16,278 bases of DNA from Cryomorphaceae bacterium. GTDB lineage: Bacteria > Bacteroidota > Bacteroidia > Flavobacteriales > Schleiferiaceae. Within the stretch, counting starts at the first letter, position 1; the number at the start of each line of letters is the position of its first letter. This document shows positions 15,701-16,278 of the stretch, in pieces. The notes beneath the pieces were generated by a model. The model saw only the letters and a program-made list of their open reading frames with translations. It searched no databases and was not told the DNA's origin. The position numbers were made by a program, and so were the translations under genes. The stretch covers positions 1 through 16,278 of the forward strand of contig JAIUMB010000038.1 in the NCBI GenBank assembly GCA_022565745.1. The letters are read 5' to 3'.

Positions 15701-16278
15701 GGAATATTGGTGGCTGTTTGACAACCAAGATTACGCACCATCATGGTAACGTTTTCATTAGGTCCAAAACCACAACCAATACCAATGGGCTCGGTGAGTA
15801 ATTCCGCTTCGAAATCAACAGCTGGAGCAAAGTCTATGCGAATATCGTCAATGGCGATGTCTGCACGAGGTTGTGTTCCCAACTTGGTCGCTCTCCAGCG
15901 CAAGCGAATGGTTTTACCACCACCAATGTATGGCGCTAAATCTACATAGGCACGGCGCCACGGTTGGTCGTCACTGGTTTGTTGTTGACCAGTAAGTATC
16001 CAAATACCATCGACCCATGCCTGAGCATCTGCACCAGTATCAATGTCTAGGCGTAATTCCTGAACATTTTGGCCATACATATAATAGAAAAACTCAGCAT
16101 ATAAACAAGAGTCATCCGGCACAACAATACAAGGGGTAGTTAAAAGCGTTTGCTGAAAACCGGAACCTTGCATGGCTGCAGCGTAAACATATTTTCCACC
16201 TGGTCCACCAATGGTGTTATCTACACTAGGACCGGTTAAGTTTGTTGGCGTGGCACCGGAACGTACCGACCAACCAAA
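12730..16278 (-). CDS. Giant T9SS-secreted protein of repeated MAM-like and CARDB-like units, 5' end beyond window
   Basis: The frame is open from the right edge to TAG at 12732-12730 (1182 residues). The ATG at 16173 is internal, because the 35 codons before it read as the start of a MAM domain (FGWSVRSGATPTNLTGP, GGKYVYAAA). Four jelly-roll, MAM-like units each end in a matching motif: IAIDDIRI (unit ends near 15831), VAIDNMAV (15486-14908), WGIDNFEI (14550-13990) and WAIDDFCM (13605-13039). Between them lie three CARDB-like Ig units (about 15825-15505, 14898-14563, 13971-13636), the last two ending in Cys-bearing DVCAAT/EVCAST-type strands. The tail (12978-12733) contains GVPTPNPAQ, YSLPRPGDMRVRVTNLLGQ and NNGVYIITMEYEGKTYTSKLIV, a clear type A T9SS sorting domain. 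The protein should be exported and surface-anchored or released, probably binding carbohydrate or protein. No catalytic domain is visible in this part. Confidence 0.93.
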   Translation of the reverse strand, partial: FGWSVRSGATPTNLTGPSVDNTIGGPGGKYVYAAAMQGSGFQQTLLTTPCIVVPDDSCLYAEFFYYMYGQNVQELRLDIDTGADAQAWVDGIWILTGQQQTSDDQPWRRAYVDLAPYIGGGKTIRLRWRATKLGTQPRADIAIDDIRIDFAPAVDFEAELLTEPIGIGCGFGPNENVTMMVRNLGCQTATNIPVAYNVNGGAPVWDTIPGPLAQGDTIMFTFSNGVNLTTVGTYDIKAWTSIAGDANNSNDTTNTVTVESEPVINTFPHVLDFDGPGNTPGNGTFATPGAISTTDWERIPDPTAPGASGYAFMVGEGMTPTIGTGPFTDVSGFGNYLYAEGNFGNASTPAIFESRCFDVSSLNNPVFDLWYHGYVASGTFDSLCINFLPQGASTWQTPPGGRITSFTQNDELSPWTYRKFDLSTYNADQIKIRVVAYRRSSGDRCDVAIDNMAVYDELAQDAGIVNIQPPGLGLPLAVNPLPTVHIRNYGSSNLTSVPIEVTVTPLCGPNQGTPTTYNATATVNIAPGNVGTFQIPSSAGIVWPEGRFEVCASTNVTGDANTFNDSWCKYVTGFGTKTIPYFDDFDDCDHSSNGWFAQGGKQIWEVGNPSFGINQAASTPNAFFTNLSGPYYPNTEEYLRLPLIDGFDTIEGAIIQFSQFQSSPSAHGGRIETFEGGQWLRVGTVDAANVGTNWHSHPPYGIASTPLFNGPAWVNNTQGWINSSYPLFDYNYFTGSLQLRFHWKSNNTGNPGAGWGIDNFEILVPPQNSAAPIEVRARDNLVFPFRDQEIIVRIQNTGAKPLDSCKLSISYDNGTTWEPEYWFEFDPPLRANQSRWVTYPEIWPSVAPGNYDVCAATSRPNDKQDNFPVDDTLCGLVQTLPEIDLSQEPNNEYCNDFEDPTAFNFQATTTEYDALMTSWELGNPNQPPIVSPYSGNNAWMTDLSSDYQSQDKSILVTPVFIIDSINTTYEVSFWHNFKTELLHDGGNFEYSQDGGITWGVLGDNDPNRLDTTLNWFNHPFIWGLDQIRPGWSGNSNGWRQSKFKFCFEFGGQTVFRFRFGSDNNVEDAGWAIDDFCMKEVNESCDFLVSTQEFIEEDGIMIGVPTPNPAQAHTYIAYSLPRPGDMRVRVTNLLGQKLFEEIEHKQTGRSQTNFDVSTWNNGVYIITMEYEGKTYTSKLIVQH

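Noticed and set aside
16171..16173. ATG at 16173 as start of the giant secreted protein
   Set aside because: The frame stays open to the window edge and the upstream residues continue a MAM-like domain; no signal peptide follows this ATG.
1..16278. CRISPR array, IS element, prophage or defence island
   Set aside because: No regular direct repeats, transposase, integrase or phage genes were seen; the coding content is housekeeping and secreted proteins.

Overview
The window looks like a piece of a Bacteroidota chromosome, most likely a free-living marine-type Flavobacteriales relative. The grounds are a Por-type (T9SS) C-terminal sorting domain on a large secreted protein, exact TAnnTTTG minus-7 promoter boxes upstream of several genes, the near absence of Shine-Dalgarno sequences, moderate GC with AT-rich spacers, and a zapA / 6S-like RNA / rny arrangement. 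Species cannot be named from the sequence.

Layout. Positions 1-6498 are all minus strand, transcribed right to left: a SixA-type histidine phosphatase and polyphosphate kinase Ppk1 (6 nt apart, one operon), then a secreted 735-residue protein with its own promoter, then a secreted OB-fold-like protein whose 3' end is cut off by the left edge. A divergent spacer (6499-6755) leads to the plus-strand block 6756-10793: a coiled-coil protein, ZapA, a 497-nt gene-free stretch holding a strong 6S-like RNA candidate, RNase Y, and cystathionine beta-synthase. A small Cys-rich lipoprotein gene (minus) faces cbs, and it diverges from lpdA (dihydrolipoyl dehydrogenase, plus). Two hairpin terminators follow lpdA. 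The rest, 12730-16278 (minus), is the 3' part of a giant secreted protein made of alternating MAM-like and CARDB-like units with a T9SS type A tail; its 5' end lies beyond the right edge.

How the genes fit together. Four themes are visible: polyphosphate and phosphohistidine chemistry (sixA-ppk); division and RNA metabolism (coiled-coil partner, ZapA, 6S-like RNA, RNase Y); core metabolism (CBS for transsulfuration, Lpd for 2-oxoacid dehydrogenases); and secreted or surface proteins (three large ones plus a lipoprotein). No IS element, tRNA, rRNA, CRISPR array, prophage or defence locus was seen. The most interesting non-obvious item is the RNA at about 7611-7801. It has a 12-bp perfect closing stem running into a T9 tract, a second helix, a symmetrical 15 x 15 nt central bubble and an apical stem, which is the architecture expected of 6S RNA. 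It also has a competing 3' hairpin that could replace the apical stem.
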